64,000 bases of DNA from Sphingomonadales bacterium Ga0077557 (GCA_001464615.1 LNFI01000008.1:186001-250000), one strand, 5' to 3'. Shown: positions 19,481 to 31,792, counted from the first letter of the stretch. Numbers and translations are program-made. Notes: generated by a model not told the origin, from the letters alone.

Positions 19481-20794
19481 ATGACACATGACGTCCATAT
19501 CATCGGCGGCGGCCTCGCCGGATCAGAGGCAGCCTGGCAGATCGCTGAAGCGGGTTTCCGCGTAAAGCTCTCCGAAATGCGCGGGTCCGGCGACATGACC
19601 CCCGCCCACCAGACCGATGGCCTGGCCGAACTCGTCTGCTCGAACAGCTTTCGCTCCGACGATGCCGATCGCAACGCCGTGGGGCTGCTCCATGCCGAGA
19701 TGCGCGCGCTGGGGTCGATCATCATGGCGCAGGGTGATGTCCACAAGGTGCCGGCCGGCTCCGCGCTGGCGGTTGATCGCGACCATTTCTCGGCGGGCGT
19801 GTCGGCGATCCTGCTGGCGCATCCCAATATCACTGTGGTGCGGGAGCGGGTCGATGTCCTGCCAGCCAACGGGCTGACAATCGTTTCCACCGGGCCGCTG
19901 ACGGCACCAGGGCTGGCCGAGAGCATCGGCGGGGCGACGGGGGCGGCCGCGCTTGCCTTTTTCGATGCGATCGCGCCGATCGTCCATCACGACAGCATCG
20001 ATATGAGCGTCGCCTGGATGCAATCGCGCTGGGATAAGGGCGAGACGAAGGATTATATCAACTGCGCGATGAACAAGGAGCAGTATCTCGCCTTCCACAC
20101 CGGCCTGATGGAGGGCGAGAAGACCGAGTATAAGGAATGGGAAAACGTCCCCTATTTCGAAGGCTGCATGCCGATAGAGGTGATGGCCGCGCGCGGGGTG
20201 GATACGCTGCGCTATGGGCCGATGAAGCCCGTCGGGCTCGATGATCCGCGCACTGGGCGCTGGCCTTATGCGGTAGTGCAGCTGCGGCAGGATAATGCAT
20301 CCGGGACTTTGTGGAACATCGTCGGCTTCCAGACCAAGCTGAAGCATGCCGAACAGGTGCGACTGTTCCGGACGATCCCGGGCCTGGAAAATGCCGAGTT
20401 TGCGCGGCTGGGCGGGTTGCACCGCAATACATTTATCCGCTCGCCCGAATTGCTCGATCCCACATTGCGGCTGAAATCGCGGCCGCATATCCGCTTTGCT
20501 GGGCAGATCACGGGGTGCGAGGGCTATGTCGAAAGCGCGTCGATTGGTTTGCTGGCGGGGCGCTTCGCCGTGGCGGAACTGCGCGGCGAAATGCTCGCCC
20601 CGCCGCCGGTCGAAACGGCGTTGGGGGCGCTCCTGCACCACATCACTGGCGCGGCAGAGGCTGAAACCTATCAGCCGATGAACGTCAATTTCGGCCTGTT
20701 CCCGCCGATTTCCGGACGCACCAAGAAGGCCGATCGCAAATTACTCTATACGGCCCGCGCGCGCGAAGCACTGGCGGGGTGGATCGCGGCTTAG
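19481..20794 (+). CDS. trmFO: methylenetetrahydrofolate-tRNA-(uracil-5-)-methyltransferase
   Basis: [66 protein letters not shown]. Confidence 0.95.
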   Translation: MTHDVHIIGGGLAGSEAAWQIAEAGFRVKLSEMRGSGDMTPAHQTDGLAELVCSNSFRSDDADRNAVGLLHAEMRALGSIIMAQGDVHKVPAGSALAVDRDHFSAGVSAILLAHPNITVVRERVDVLPANGLTIVSTGPLTAPGLAESIGGATGAAALAFFDAIAPIVHHDSIDMSVAWMQSRWDKGETKDYINCAMNKEQYLAFHTGLMEGEKTEYKEWENVPYFEGCMPIEVMAARGVDTLRYGPMKPVGLDDPRTGRWPYAVVQLRQDNASGTLWNIVGFQTKLKHAEQVRLFRTIPGLENAEFARLGGLHRNTFIRSPELLDPTLRLKSRPHIRFAGQITGCEGYVESASIGLLAGRFAVAELRGEMLAPPPVETALGALLHHITGAAEAETYQPMNVNFGLFPPISGRTKKADRKLLYTARAREALAGWIAA

Positions 20795-20828
20795 AGTGTG
20801 ATGACTCTGGATTGGACCAAACCATACT

Positions 20829-20898
20829 CCGTTCGCCCTGAGCGAAGTCGAAGGGCATGCGGAGCACGTGGGCTTCGACTTCGCTCAGCCCGAACGGG
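20829..20898. repeat. sphingomonad-type dispersed palindromic element
   Basis: ccgttcgccctgagcgaagtcgaagggc ... gggcttcgacttcgctcagcccgaacggg inverted arms. Confidence 0.85.
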
Positions 20899-20931
20899 TG
20901 TGAGGTTGAAGCGACCTAACGTCATCACGCT

Positions 20932-21396
20932 CTAGCTATCGTCTTCAGCGGCACTCGCTGCTGGCGCCGGGCACACGCATTTCGGCTTGGGTTTGCGCAC
21001 TACTGCCGTGGTAACAAACTCAGCCGGAGTCATCGCGCCGTCCTTGTTGGCATCGGCGGTCGCGAATTTAGTGGTGGCCTTGACCGCCCATTCTTCGAAT
21101 GAAAGCTGGCCATTGCGGTCGCTATCCAGCCGGGCAAAAGCCTTTTGGCGGGATGCAAGATATTCGGCACGCGTGATCGCCCCGTCCTTGTCCTTGTCAT
21201 AGCGACCGAAACGACGCTCTTCGCGCGTCTTGGCGCTGGCTTCGGGGGCGGTATCGGGCAAGTCCGTCGCCTGCGCCGTGTCCGCTCCCGGCGCAGCAGG
21301 CAGCCGCGCAGCCGACCCTGCGCGCCCGCCCATAAAGCTATAGGCCGCGGCAATCAGCAACACCGTGCCCAGCGCCGCTGCCAGATATCGCCACAT
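20932..21396 (-). CDS. membrane-anchored EF-hand protein
   Basis: Three EF-hand loops: DKDKDGAITRAEY, DSDRNGQLSFEEW, DANKDGAMTPAEF. Confidence 0.85.
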   Translation of the reverse strand: MWRYLAAALGTVLLIAAAYSFMGGRAGSAARLPAAPGADTAQATDLPDTAPEASAKTREERRFGRYDKDKDGAITRAEYLASRQKAFARLDSDRNGQLSFEEWAVKATTKFATADANKDGAMTPAEFVTTAVVRKPKPKCVCPAPAASAAEDDS

Positions 21397-21461
21397 TGTC
21401 ACCCCTCCGCAACCGTATCCGTTGACGCGACAGATAACCCATTGATCGTGAGAGGAAAAGC

Positions 21462-22178
21462 CTATCGCCCTGTCAAACCGTGCCACATCATCCGGCCAAC
21501 GCGCTGCGGCGATCCCTGGCGGCGCGTAGTGCCCGGCGCGGCCCGGCAATCGATCCTGGCGAGCACCGCCAACATGCCGATCGGCCGCCCGGCTTTGCTC
21601 CAGCGGGGCGCTGTCGCCATCTCCAGCAGCGGTGCGGCTATCGCGCGCGCCTCGGCCGCCAGTGCAGCGTCGCTGGTCCGGCAGGCAAGATCGATCAAGG
21701 CCCAGCCCTGCCCCGCCGCATCGATTGGATCATTGGCGCTGGCCAGCATCCGGCCAGCGGCTGTGAACAACCTGCCGCCACGCGCTTCGGCGTAGCGCGC
21801 GAGCGCCGCCGCCGGAATCGGATCAGGATCAATCACCAAGTCCCATCCATCAATCATCGATGCCAATGCTGCCCCAGTCACGCCGCGCGGCAGGACATGG
21901 GCAGCGAGCGCCTGCAAGAGCGGCTGCGGCGGCGGCGCAGTCTGATCAAGCCGGGTCAGCGCTTCATGCCACCAGGCCAGCCGGATCTGGCGTAGTGTCG
22001 GCTCGCGGCCGCCGCTCAAGATTGCACCGAGCGTCTCGTCGAGCGCGAATAGCGCGCCTAGCGCCGCGCGAGCATCTGGCGGGGCATAGCTCAGCGCGAG
22101 CTGCCGTTCGGGATCAGCGATTATTGTCAAACGGGCCACCACGGCGTGGCTGTTAGCAGTAAACGTCCGTTTAACCAT
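21462..22178 (-). CDS. squalene/phytoene synthase-like protein
   Basis: LRQIRLAWWHEAL, MIDGWDLVID and the later helical pattern. Confidence 0.6.
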   Translation of the reverse strand: MVKRTFTANSHAVVARLTIIADPERQLALSYAPPDARAALGALFALDETLGAILSGGREPTLRQIRLAWWHEALTRLDQTAPPPQPLLQALAAHVLPRGVTGAALASMIDGWDLVIDPDPIPAAALARYAEARGGRLFTAAGRMLASANDPIDAAGQGWALIDLACRTSDAALAAEARAIAAPLLEMATAPRWSKAGRPIGMLAVLARIDCRAAPGTTRRQGSPQRVGRMMWHGLTGR

Positions 22179-22256
22179 ATCGCTTGAAAACTAGTTAGCC
22201 GTTCCCAGCGCATAGCCCTTCATTGAAATTGGTCGAATAGTGGGTTGGGCGCAGTC

Positions 22257-24194
22257 ATGATCGAAAAAGGGCATCCCGGTGCGTATCGGTTGCGCGGCTT
22301 TCTTGCTTCCTTGGTCCGCGACGCCCGCGGCAACACTTTGGCGATCATGGCCGCTGCGCTGATCCCGCTGGCCGGCATGGTTGGCGGTGGCATCGACATG
22401 AGCCGCCTGTATATCACCAAAACCAGACTGCAACACGCCTGCGACGCTGGCGCGCTGGCAGGCCGCAAGGCAATGGGCGGCGGGATCTGGACGCAGAGCA
22501 ACAATGCGCCGCGCGCAGCGGCTGAGCGCTTTTTCGACGCCAATTTCCAGACCAGCGCCTATGGATCGACGGGGCTCACCCGCACCTTTACTGAGGCAAA
22601 TGGCAAGGTGACCGGCACGGTTTCGGCCACCGTGCCGATGACGCTCACTCGGGTGATCGGCACGACCAGCGAAACGCTGACCGTAACGTGCGATGCGGCG
22701 ATGAGCCTGCCCAATACCGATATCATGTTCGTCCTCGACGTTACCGGATCGATGGGCAGCAAGGCAGTGAGCACCGACAGCAAGACCAAAATTCAGGCGC
22801 TGCGGAGTGCGGTGAAGTGCTTTTACGAATCCGTGGCCCAGCGCAACACGACCGAAACCTGTACGACGGGTGCCCCCACCGGCGGGGTCTCAGCGGTGCA
22901 AGTTAGGTTTGGCTTCGTGCCCTATTCGGTCAACGTCAATGTCGGGAAGCTGTTGCCGACCACCTTCTTTGCGGACGATTGGACATACCAGTCCCGCGAG
23001 AAAATCTCCATTCCGGGGACGGCCGCTGGCTGGACACAGGTGGGCAACCCTGTCGTCAAAACGTCGAACATCAACTTCAACAACACACCCAGCGCGCAGT
23101 GCAATGATACGGCACTGGCGTCGAAGGGCTCTTCGTCCGATGCCATCAACGGCAACAGCCGTGTGAACACGACGATCGTCTACACGCGTCGGTCGTGGGG
23201 CAGCGGCTCAGGCGGCAAATGCAAGACGCGCAAAACGACGACCACAACGACCTATACCGGCACCAATGGGACGCCGCCATCCAACACCTGGCACTATGGC
23301 CCGATCTCGCAAGATGTATCCGCGTTGAAGAACGGCAACAGCTGGAACAACAGCTTTGTGCTGCCGATCGGCACGGGTTTCACCAACAAGACCATTACCT
23401 GGGATGGCTGCATCGAAGAACGTGAAACGGTTCGTGAAACGGACTATGATCCGATCCCCGCCGATGCCAATGATCTGAATATCGATCTGGTTCCCAACAG
23501 TGGCGACGAAGAGACCTTGTGGGCACCGTTGCTGCCAGGGTTGATTTACACGCGTAATGATATTTCGGGTGACGGGAGCAACTGGAATCTCGATGAAATC
23601 ACCACAACAACAGAATATGACAATGGATCGGATTATTACTGCCCAGCAGAGGCGCGTAAACTGGCCGAGTGGAATGATCCGACGGTATTTGAGAATTACG
23701 TCAACAGCTTAAGCCCGACCGGCAACACCTATCACGACATCGGCATGTTGTGGGGTGCCCGCCTGATGTCGCCCACCGGCATTTTTGCGAGCGAAAACGC
23801 GTTGACGCCCAACGGCGGCGAAATCGAACGCCACTTGATCTTCATGACCGACGGTGAAGCCTGCACAGGTGCTGGCAATTACACCGCCTATGGCGTGTCA
23901 TGGTTCGATCGTCGGCAAACCGATCCAAACACTGTTCCCTCCGGTGGCTGTGGAACCAGCGGCACGCTGACCCAGCAGGTCAACGCCCGCCTGGCCGGGC
24001 TGTGTTCGGCGGTAAAGAACAAGAACATCACGCTGTGGGTGATCTGGTTTGGGGTTTCGAACACCACGATCGAAAACGCGCTGCGCAGCTGCTCGACGAG
24101 CGGACGCTTCTATTCGGCCCGCAATTCTGCTGACCTGGACACCGTGTTTGGATCAATTGCGTCCGAAATCTCGCAGTTGCGGCTAACGCGATGA
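22257..24194 (+). CDS. TadG-like pilus assembly protein with VWA domain
   Basis: RDARGNTLAIMAAALIPLAGMVGGGIDMSRLYITKTRLQHACDAGALAG; DIMFVLDVTGSMGSK MIDAS motif. Confidence 0.85.
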   Translation: MIEKGHPGAYRLRGFLASLVRDARGNTLAIMAAALIPLAGMVGGGIDMSRLYITKTRLQHACDAGALAGRKAMGGGIWTQSNNAPRAAAERFFDANFQTSAYGSTGLTRTFTEANGKVTGTVSATVPMTLTRVIGTTSETLTVTCDAAMSLPNTDIMFVLDVTGSMGSKAVSTDSKTKIQALRSAVKCFYESVAQRNTTETCTTGAPTGGVSAVQVRFGFVPYSVNVNVGKLLPTTFFADDWTYQSREKISIPGTAAGWTQVGNPVVKTSNINFNNTPSAQCNDTALASKGSSSDAINGNSRVNTTIVYTRRSWGSGSGGKCKTRKTTTTTTYTGTNGTPPSNTWHYGPISQDVSALKNGNSWNNSFVLPIGTGFTNKTITWDGCIEERETVRETDYDPIPADANDLNIDLVPNSGDEETLWAPLLPGLIYTRNDISGDGSNWNLDEITTTTEYDNGSDYYCPAEARKLAEWNDPTVFENYVNSLSPTGNTYHDIGMLWGARLMSPTGIFASENALTPNGGEIERHLIFMTDGEACTGAGNYTAYGVSWFDRRQTDPNTVPSGGCGTSGTLTQQVNARLAGLCSAVKNKNITLWVIWFGVSNTTIENALRSCSTSGRFYSARNSADLDTVFGSIASEISQLRLTR

Positions 24195-24823
24195 CGCGGC
24201 TCGCGCCCCGATTCTGCTCTCGCTTTCGCGATCGTCTCACCAACGATACGCGCGGATCGGCCCTCATCGAATTCAGCTTTGTCGCGCCGGTGCTGGTGCT
24301 GACCCTGCTCGGTGCGTTCGATATCGCGCACACGCTGTATGTTCGATCCGTCTTGCAGGGCGTCGTGCAAAAGGTTGGCCGTGATTCCGCGATTGAAGGC
24401 AATGACGAAGCGTCCGCCCAGACGGCAATCGACGACAAGGTCCGCGCTCAAGCACGCGCGCTGGCGAACAATGCGACGATCACGATTACGCGCCGCTTCT
24501 ACAAGACCTTTACCACAGCAGCGGCGGCCCGGGCCGAAACCTGGACCGATACCAACACCAATTTGCGCTGCGACGCAGGCGAACCTTACGAGGACGCCAA
24601 TCTCAACGGCACTTGGGATTCAGACGGCGGCAATGCCGGCCAAGGCGGCGCCAAGGACGCTGTGCTCTATACCGTAACCGTCAGCTATCAGCGGATGTTT
24701 CCGCTGTATCGACTGGTCAACATCGGCAACACGACGACCGTCAAAGCCGCAACCATTTTGAAGAATCAACCCTATGACGACCAGGCGGCCTATGGCGCGC
24801 CGGTAACGAGGAATTGCCCATGA
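24191..24823 (+). CDS. TadE family pilus assembly protein
   Basis: RGSALIEFSFVAPVLVLTLLGAFDIAHTLYVRSVLQ. Confidence 0.88.
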   Translation: MTRLAPRFCSRFRDRLTNDTRGSALIEFSFVAPVLVLTLLGAFDIAHTLYVRSVLQGVVQKVGRDSAIEGNDEASAQTAIDDKVRAQARALANNATITITRRFYKTFTTAAAARAETWTDTNTNLRCDAGEPYEDANLNGTWDSDGGNAGQGGAKDAVLYTVTVSYQRMFPLYRLVNIGNTTTVKAATILKNQPYDDQAAYGAPVTRNCP

Positions 24824-25476
24824 TCCGCCGGGCTGCTTTATCCCACTTGCTCGCTCGCCTGCGCGGCGACACGAGTGGGCTCGCCCTGCTCGAATTCGCC
24901 TTTGCGCTGCCGATTTTGCTGGTGATGAGCCTGAGCGGCGCAGAGATGACCAACTATATCGGCACTAAAATGCGGATGAGCCAGATCGCGCTGCATCTGG
25001 CAGATAACGCCGCGCGAATTGGCTCCGGCAGCCAGCTCGTCGCCAAGACAATCACCGAGGCCGACATTAACGACCTGTTCGTTGGTGCCAACCTGCAATC
25101 AAGCGAGCTTAATCTGCAAGCCAATGGCCGGGTTATCGTTACCAGCCTGGAGCCGACGGCAAGCCCGAATACGGCGGGGACCTACAAGATTGGCTGGCGG
25201 CGCTGTTATGGCGCAAAAACCACCTATGCCCGCCAATATCCGGTCGGCAGCGGAACGACAGCGTTAACCGGCATTGGCCCCACCGGCCGCCAGGTCACCG
25301 CGCCAGACAATGGCGCGGTAATGTTCGTCGAAATCTATTACGAATATAGACCTATTGTGCAGACGAGCCTGGTGCCATCGACATCGATGACCGAAATCGC
25401 CTCAATGATCGTTCGCGACAAGCGCGATACCACCCAAGTCTATCCGGTCACTGGGGTAACCGCATCGACTTGCTGA
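24814..25476 (+). CDS. TadE family pilus assembly protein
   Basis: SGLALLEFAFALPILLVMSLSGAEMTNYIGTKMRMSQIALHLADNAAR. Confidence 0.85.
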   Translation: MPMIRRAALSHLLARLRGDTSGLALLEFAFALPILLVMSLSGAEMTNYIGTKMRMSQIALHLADNAARIGSGSQLVAKTITEADINDLFVGANLQSSELNLQANGRVIVTSLEPTASPNTAGTYKIGWRRCYGAKTTYARQYPVGSGTTALTGIGPTGRQVTAPDNGAVMFVEIYYEYRPIVQTSLVPSTSMTEIASMIVRDKRDTTQVYPVTGVTASTC

Positions 25477-26868
25477 TCAGGCTCGATTGCAGACCTTCTT
25501 GGCTGCCGCCACGACGCGCGCGACATCGACCAAGGCCAGCTTTTCCAGATTGGCGGCATAGGGCATCGGCACGTCTTCATTGGTCACCCGCAAGACCGGC
25601 GCATCGAGATCATCAAAGCCCTGCTCCATGGCAACGGCGATGATCTCCGACGCGATCGAACAGGTCGGCCAACCTTCTTCGACGACGATCATGCGGTTGG
25701 TCTTCTTCAGGCTATCGAGCACGGTGCGGGTATCGAGCGGACGCAAGGTGCGCAGATCGATCACTTCCGCATCAATCCCCTCAGCCGCCAAGGCTTCGGC
25801 GGCCTCTAGCGCGAGCGCGACGCCAATCGAATAGCTGACAATCGTCATGTCCGCGCCAGCGCGCATGATCCGCGCCTTGCCGATCGGCAGGACGTGATCC
25901 GCAAGATTCGGCACCTCGAAAGAGCGCCCATAAAGCAGCTCGTTTTCCAGGAAAACAACCGGGTCTTCGCTGCGGATGGCGGCCTTGAGCAGCCCTTTGG
26001 CATCAGCGGCGTCATAGGGCGCAATCACGATCAGCCCGGGGACGCTGGCATACCAGGGTGCATAATTTTGCGAATGCTGCGCGCCGACCCGGCTGGCGGC
26101 GCCGTTGGGGCCGCGAAACACGATCGGGCAGCGCATCTGCCCGCCCGACATATAATTGGTCTTGGCGGCTGAATTGATGATGTGATCAATTGCCTGCATC
26201 GCAAAGTTGAAGGTCATGAACTCGACGATAGGCCTGAGGCCCCCCATTGCTGCGCCAGCACCAATACCGGCAAAGCCATATTCGGTGATCGGCGTATCAA
26301 TCACCCGCTTGTCGCCAAATTCGTCGAGCAGGCCCTGCGTGACCTTATACGCACCCTGATATTGCGCGACTTCCTCCCCCATCACGAAAACGCGCTCGTC
26401 GCGCCGCATTTCCTCGGCCATCGCATCGCGAAGGGCTTCGCGCAGGGTGATCTTGACCATTTCGGTGCCGGCAGGAATGGCGGGGTCGCCAATGGCCGCC
26501 ACCTTGTCGGCAACAATTTTTGCGGGGTCGCCGTCCACCTTCTGTGGCGCGGGCGCTGCACGTTTGGCAGGTTCTTCGGTCTTGGTGAGCGGTGCCGACG
26601 CAGGTTCCGATGCTGCGCTTTCGTCGCCTTCCATCGTCAGCGTGGCGATCACCGTGCCGACCTTCACATTGTCGGTCCCTTCGGCCACCAGAATCTCGGC
26701 GATCACGCCTTCATCGACGGCTTCGAATTCCATCGTTGCCTTGTCGGTCTCGATCTCGGCCAGGATATCGCCCGATTTGACGGTGTCGCCCGCCTTGACG
26801 AGCCATTTAGCGAGCGTGCCCTCTTCCATCGTTGGCGAGAGCGCTGGCATCTTGATTTGGACGGCCAT
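25477..26868 (-). CDS. pdhB: pyruvate dehydrogenase E1 beta subunit with N-terminal lipoyl domain
   Basis: Lipoyl domain [53 protein letters not shown]. Confidence 0.95.
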   Translation of the reverse strand: MAVQIKMPALSPTMEEGTLAKWLVKAGDTVKSGDILAEIETDKATMEFEAVDEGVIAEILVAEGTDNVKVGTVIATLTMEGDESAASEPASAPLTKTEEPAKRAAPAPQKVDGDPAKIVADKVAAIGDPAIPAGTEMVKITLREALRDAMAEEMRRDERVFVMGEEVAQYQGAYKVTQGLLDEFGDKRVIDTPITEYGFAGIGAGAAMGGLRPIVEFMTFNFAMQAIDHIINSAAKTNYMSGGQMRCPIVFRGPNGAASRVGAQHSQNYAPWYASVPGLIVIAPYDAADAKGLLKAAIRSEDPVVFLENELLYGRSFEVPNLADHVLPIGKARIMRAGADMTIVSYSIGVALALEAAEALAAEGIDAEVIDLRTLRPLDTRTVLDSLKKTNRMIVVEEGWPTCSIASEIIAVAMEQGFDDLDAPVLRVTNEDVPMPYAANLEKLALVDVARVVAAAKKVCNRA

Positions 26869-27974
26869 CAGTAACGCTCCACCAGCACATCGGTATACAG
26901 CTCGCCGGGCTCGGGCTCGGGCGCGCTTTCGGCAAAATCGGCGGCTTCGTTCACCGTCTTGCGGATCGCTGCCTCGATTGCCTTCAGGTCAGCCTCGGTC
27001 ACGCCCAGGCCCTCAAGCTCCTTCTTGCAATGATCGATCGGATCGGACTTTTCGCGCACCGCCTGCACCTCATCGCGGGAGCGATATTTGGCGGGATCGG
27101 ACATTGAATGGCCGCGATAGCGATAGGTCTTCATTTCCAGGATGATCGGCCCCTTCCCTGCACGGACCCAGGCGAGCGCCGTTTCGGCGGCAGCGCGACA
27201 GGCAAGCACATCCATGCCGTCGACCTGCAGGCCCGGAATGCGGAAGGATTCGCCGCGCCGAAACAACTGATCCTCTGATGAGGCGCGATTGACGCTGGTC
27301 CCCATCGCATATTGGTTGTTTTCGATCACATAGATGACCGGCAGCTTCCATAGCTCGGCCATGTTGAAGCTTTCATACACCTGGCCCTGGTTCGACGCGC
27401 CATCGCCGAAATAGGCGAGGCACACACCGCCATCGCCCTTATATTTATGCGCAAAGCCAAGCCCGGTGCCCAGCGACACCTGCGCGCCGACGATGCCGTG
27501 GCCGCCGTAAAATTTATGCTCGACGCTGAACATGTGCATCGAACCGCCCTTGCCCTTGGAAATGCCCGCCTGGCGCCCGGTCAGTTCGGCCATCACATCC
27601 TTGGGCGGGATGCCGCAAAGCAGCATATGGCCATGGTCACGATAGCCGGTGATCACGCTATCCTTGTCCGACAGCGCGGATTGCAGCCCGACCGCAACGG
27701 CTTCCTGGCCAATGTACAGATGGCAGAACCCGCCAATCAGCCCAAGACCATAAAGCTGACCGGCTTTTTCCTCGAATCGGCGGATCAGCAGCATCTGCTT
27801 GTAGAATTCAAGCAGCTGATCCTTGCTGGCGTCAAACCGGGTTGGCTCGTCCGGGCGTTCGCGGTTCGGGAGGGGCGGTTCACTTTTGCGGCTGCGCGCG
27901 GGTGGTTTTGCCACGGTCAACAAGACCTCTTCTTCCTGGGGAGACGCGGCTATAAGCCCAGTCACCCGCCGCAT
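26868..27974 (-). CDS. pdhA: pyruvate dehydrogenase E1 alpha subunit
   Basis: [51 protein letters not shown]. Confidence 0.95.
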   Translation of the reverse strand: MRRVTGLIAASPQEEEVLLTVAKPPARSRKSEPPLPNRERPDEPTRFDASKDQLLEFYKQMLLIRRFEEKAGQLYGLGLIGGFCHLYIGQEAVAVGLQSALSDKDSVITGYRDHGHMLLCGIPPKDVMAELTGRQAGISKGKGGSMHMFSVEHKFYGGHGIVGAQVSLGTGLGFAHKYKGDGGVCLAYFGDGASNQGQVYESFNMAELWKLPVIYVIENNQYAMGTSVNRASSEDQLFRRGESFRIPGLQVDGMDVLACRAAAETALAWVRAGKGPIILEMKTYRYRGHSMSDPAKYRSRDEVQAVREKSDPIDHCKKELEGLGVTEADLKAIEAAIRKTVNEAADFAESAPEPEPGELYTDVLVERY

Positions 27975-28001
27975 GCAATTGCTGGCAGGTTCTTAAAGCG
28001 C

Positions 28002-28313
28002 TTAGTTGAGCGGTACGATCACCTCATCCGGGTGCGCCAGCTTCAGCTGCTTGCGCACAAGTTCTTCGGCCATGTCCGGATTGGTGTGCTTTGGATCAAG
28101 CAGCGCCACACGGTTTTTCAGCACGGTGCGCTGTTTATCGAGCTTTGCATAAACGGCTTCGCGGGCTGCCAGCTCACGCTTGTAATCGCCATAAGCAAAC
28201 ATCCCATTCGGCCCGACCACGGCATAGCCGCCAAAGAACGCCATCACGATCAGCGCCAGCGCCGGGGGGCCGGCGCGGCGCAAAATAATCTTGAGGGTGG
28301 AAGAACCTGACAT
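28002..28313 (-). CDS. septum formation initiator family (FtsB/DivIC-like)
   Basis: Short N-terminal TM, coiled coil, HPDEVIVPL C-terminus; between pdhA and eno. Confidence 0.8.
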   Translation of the reverse strand: MSGSSTLKIILRRAGPPALALIVMAFFGGYAVVGPNGMFAYGDYKRELAAREAVYAKLDKQRTVLKNRVALLDPKHTNPDMAEELVRKQLKLAHPDEVIVPLN

Positions 28314-28344
28314 TCGATGATTCTGGACTACCGCGACTCGGCGA

Positions 28345-29643
<1,299 letters not shown>

Positions 29644-29783
29644 CTAATGCTGGGGCTGCACAGGCGTGCAAGCGTTGGCGCGGCTCTATCCGGTTCGTTT
29701 ACGGGGAGCAATTCGCTTACGCGACTGGAACGCAAACAGCTGGTGACCGTTGTTTACGATTGAACGGGAAAGGTCTCTTCATC

Positions 29784-30335
29784 ATGGCCAAAGACACGAA
29801 CGACACAACGCCAAAGGCACCAAGGAAGCGCGCCGTGCCGCAGGCCCCGATCAAGGACGGACCGGGCAGCGCCGGGGTCAAGGCCAAAGCTGTGCCGCTG
29901 GCATCGGCCGTCATCCCGGCTGAAACGCCCACAAGCGCCGCGCAGACGATCAAGGACGGTGCCGGCAAGCTCGCTCGCCAGGCGACCGACAAGGCCCGCG
30001 ACTACGTCGCCGAGGGCAAAAATCGCGCCGGCGGGGCGCTCGACGAAGTTTCCCGGCTGATGGAAGACGCCGCCACCACAGTCGATGAAAAAATCGGCCC
30101 GCAATATGGCCAATATGCCCGCACCGCCGCTGAAGGCATTGCCGGTTTCTCCGAAAGCCTGAAGGGCAAGGAGATTGAGGATCTGATGGCTGATGCAACC
30201 GCCTTTGTCCGCAAGAGCCCGGCCGTCGCCATCGGCATTGCCGCCGCTCTTGGCTTTGTCGTGGCTCGGCTGGTCAAGGCCGGACTTGATGCTGCCGATG
30301 ATGCAAGCGACACCCCAACCGCCCCCGACGCCTGA
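29784..30335 (+). CDS. DUF883/YqjD-ElaB-like membrane-anchored protein
   Basis: Helical repeat region ending in a TM: FVRKSPAVAIGIAAALGFVVARLV. Confidence 0.6.
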   Translation: MAKDTNDTTPKAPRKRAVPQAPIKDGPGSAGVKAKAVPLASAVIPAETPTSAAQTIKDGAGKLARQATDKARDYVAEGKNRAGGALDEVSRLMEDAATTVDEKIGPQYGQYARTAAEGIAGFSESLKGKEIEDLMADATAFVRKSPAVAIGIAAALGFVVARLVKAGLDAADDASDTPTAPDA

Positions 30336-30352
30336 CGGACGGTCGGCGGGGG

Positions 30353-30718
30353 ATGGACGAGGACGGACCAAGCGAGGAAGGCCCGGAGGACGATTCGATC
30401 GTCGCGCTGTTTGCGCGGCTGGTCGATGATGCCGAACGCTTCGTCCGCGCCGAATTAAAGCTCTATCGCGCCACGCTGTTTGCGCGGCTGGTGGAGGTTC
30501 GCAGCGCTGTCATCATGCTGCTGGCAAGCCTTTTCCTTGCCCAATCGGCGATGATCGCGCTGCTTGTTGGCCTGATCGTAATCCTGCGGCAGCAGCTTGG
30601 CGCGATCGGCGCGACAGCGGCCGTCTTTGGCGGATCGATGGCGATTGCCGGGTTGCTCGCCTGGATCGCGATGATCAAGATTCGCCAGGCGACCGACATC
30701 AAGGACAAGCCGCGATGA
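30353..30718 (+). CDS. phage holin family / YqjE-like membrane protein
   Basis: LFARLVDDAERFVRAELKLYRATLFARLVEVRSAVIMLLASLFL, two TM segments. Confidence 0.75.
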   Translation: MDEDGPSEEGPEDDSIVALFARLVDDAERFVRAELKLYRATLFARLVEVRSAVIMLLASLFLAQSAMIALLVGLIVILRQQLGAIGATAAVFGGSMAIAGLLAWIAMIKIRQATDIKDKPR

Positions 30719-31083
30719 GCGATATCGAAGAAGAGCGCGCCCGCGCCGAAATCGCTGCGGCGTCGGCCCGTAGCCAGCTCACCGGCACACTGGTTGATAT
30801 TCAGGCGCGCCTTCATCCGCGTGCGCTGGCGCGCGACGCGATTGAAGAGCTGCGCGAAACCGGGATTGCTATCGCGCGCCGCACGCTGGCAGCGGCGCAG
30901 CACAACCCCGGACCACTTATCGGCATCGGCGCGACACTAGTGGCGATTTTTGCGCGCGATTGGATTAGCGATGCCTTTGCAGACCATGGTACAACCGCAA
31001 CCGCAGCTTCTGCAGCGCGTTTAGACGAGACCGACGACCAAATTGGCGAGCCCCAGCCCCAGGAAGGGAAATCCGATGAGTGA
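30715..31083 (+). CDS. DUF3618-like protein
   Basis: ERARAEIAAASARSQLTGTLVDIQARLHPRALARDAIEEL; 4-nt overlap with preceding gene. Confidence 0.7.
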   Translation: MSDIEEERARAEIAAASARSQLTGTLVDIQARLHPRALARDAIEELRETGIAIARRTLAAAQHNPGPLIGIGATLVAIFARDWISDAFADHGTTATAASAARLDETDDQIGEPQPQEGKSDE

Positions 31084-31504
31084 TCCCCATAATCCGTTTG
31101 CCCATAAGCGTAGTGGTGCCACCCAGGCCGCCAGCAAGGCGCTGGATAATGTCGTCGATACCACCCAGGATGCGGCCCGACGGACGGTCGACACCATCGA
31201 GAATAACCCGCTGTCCGTGCTCGTCGGTGGTATCGCCGTCGGCGTGCTCGCAGGCGTGTTGCTGCCCCGCACCGAACGCGAAACCGCCATGTTAGGGCCA
31301 GTCGGCAAGCGGCTGACCGAGGGGGCAGTGACCGCCGCCCGCGCCGCGCGTGATGCAGGAACGGCAGAACTGGTCGCCGCTGGCATCAGCCGAGAAGCAG
31401 CCCGCGCGCAGGTGTCCAAACTGCTCGACGGGGTCGTCACCGCGGTCAAGACCGCCGGTGAGGCCGCGTCCAATGCAACAAAGCCCGGCGCGAACGAGAA
31501 CTGA
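31076..31504 (+). CDS. YqjD-like glycine-rich membrane-anchor protein
   Basis: MSDPHNPFAHKRSG... ENNPLSVLVGGIAVGVLAGVLLPRTERE; 8-nt overlap with preceding gene. Confidence 0.65.
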   Translation: MSDPHNPFAHKRSGATQAASKALDNVVDTTQDAARRTVDTIENNPLSVLVGGIAVGVLAGVLLPRTERETAMLGPVGKRLTEGAVTAARAARDAGTAELVAAGISREAARAQVSKLLDGVVTAVKTAGEAASNATKPGANEN

Positions 31505-31561
31505 TCTTCAAAACCGGCCCACTTCGGGCTAAGCGCGGGCTTTTCTGAGGGGCCGCTCACG

Positions 31562-31792
31562 ATGAACAAACTACATCTCGTCTTTGGCGGTCGGGTGGAT
31601 GATCCGATGACATTGGATTTCGATGATCTGGCGTCGATCGATATCGTCGGCATCTTTCCCGACTATAAGAGCGCAGAAAAAGCCTGGCGCGCCGCAGCGC
31701 AGCGCACCGTCGATGATGCCGAGATGAAATATGTCGTGGTGCATCTGCACAGGCTGGTCCAGCCGGACTTAATGGCTCCAGCCAAGGAATGA
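31562..31792 (+). CDS. DUF4170-like small protein
   Basis: LHLVFGGRVDDPMTLDFDDLASIDIVGIFPDYKSAEKAWRAAAQRTVDDAEMKYVVVHLHRLV. Confidence 0.8.
   Translation: MNKLHLVFGGRVDDPMTLDFDDLASIDIVGIFPDYKSAEKAWRAAAQRTVDDAEMKYVVVHLHRLVQPDLMAPAKE

Noticed and set aside
19523-20641. 372-aa minus-strand ORF
   Set aside because: Antisense shadow of trmFO.
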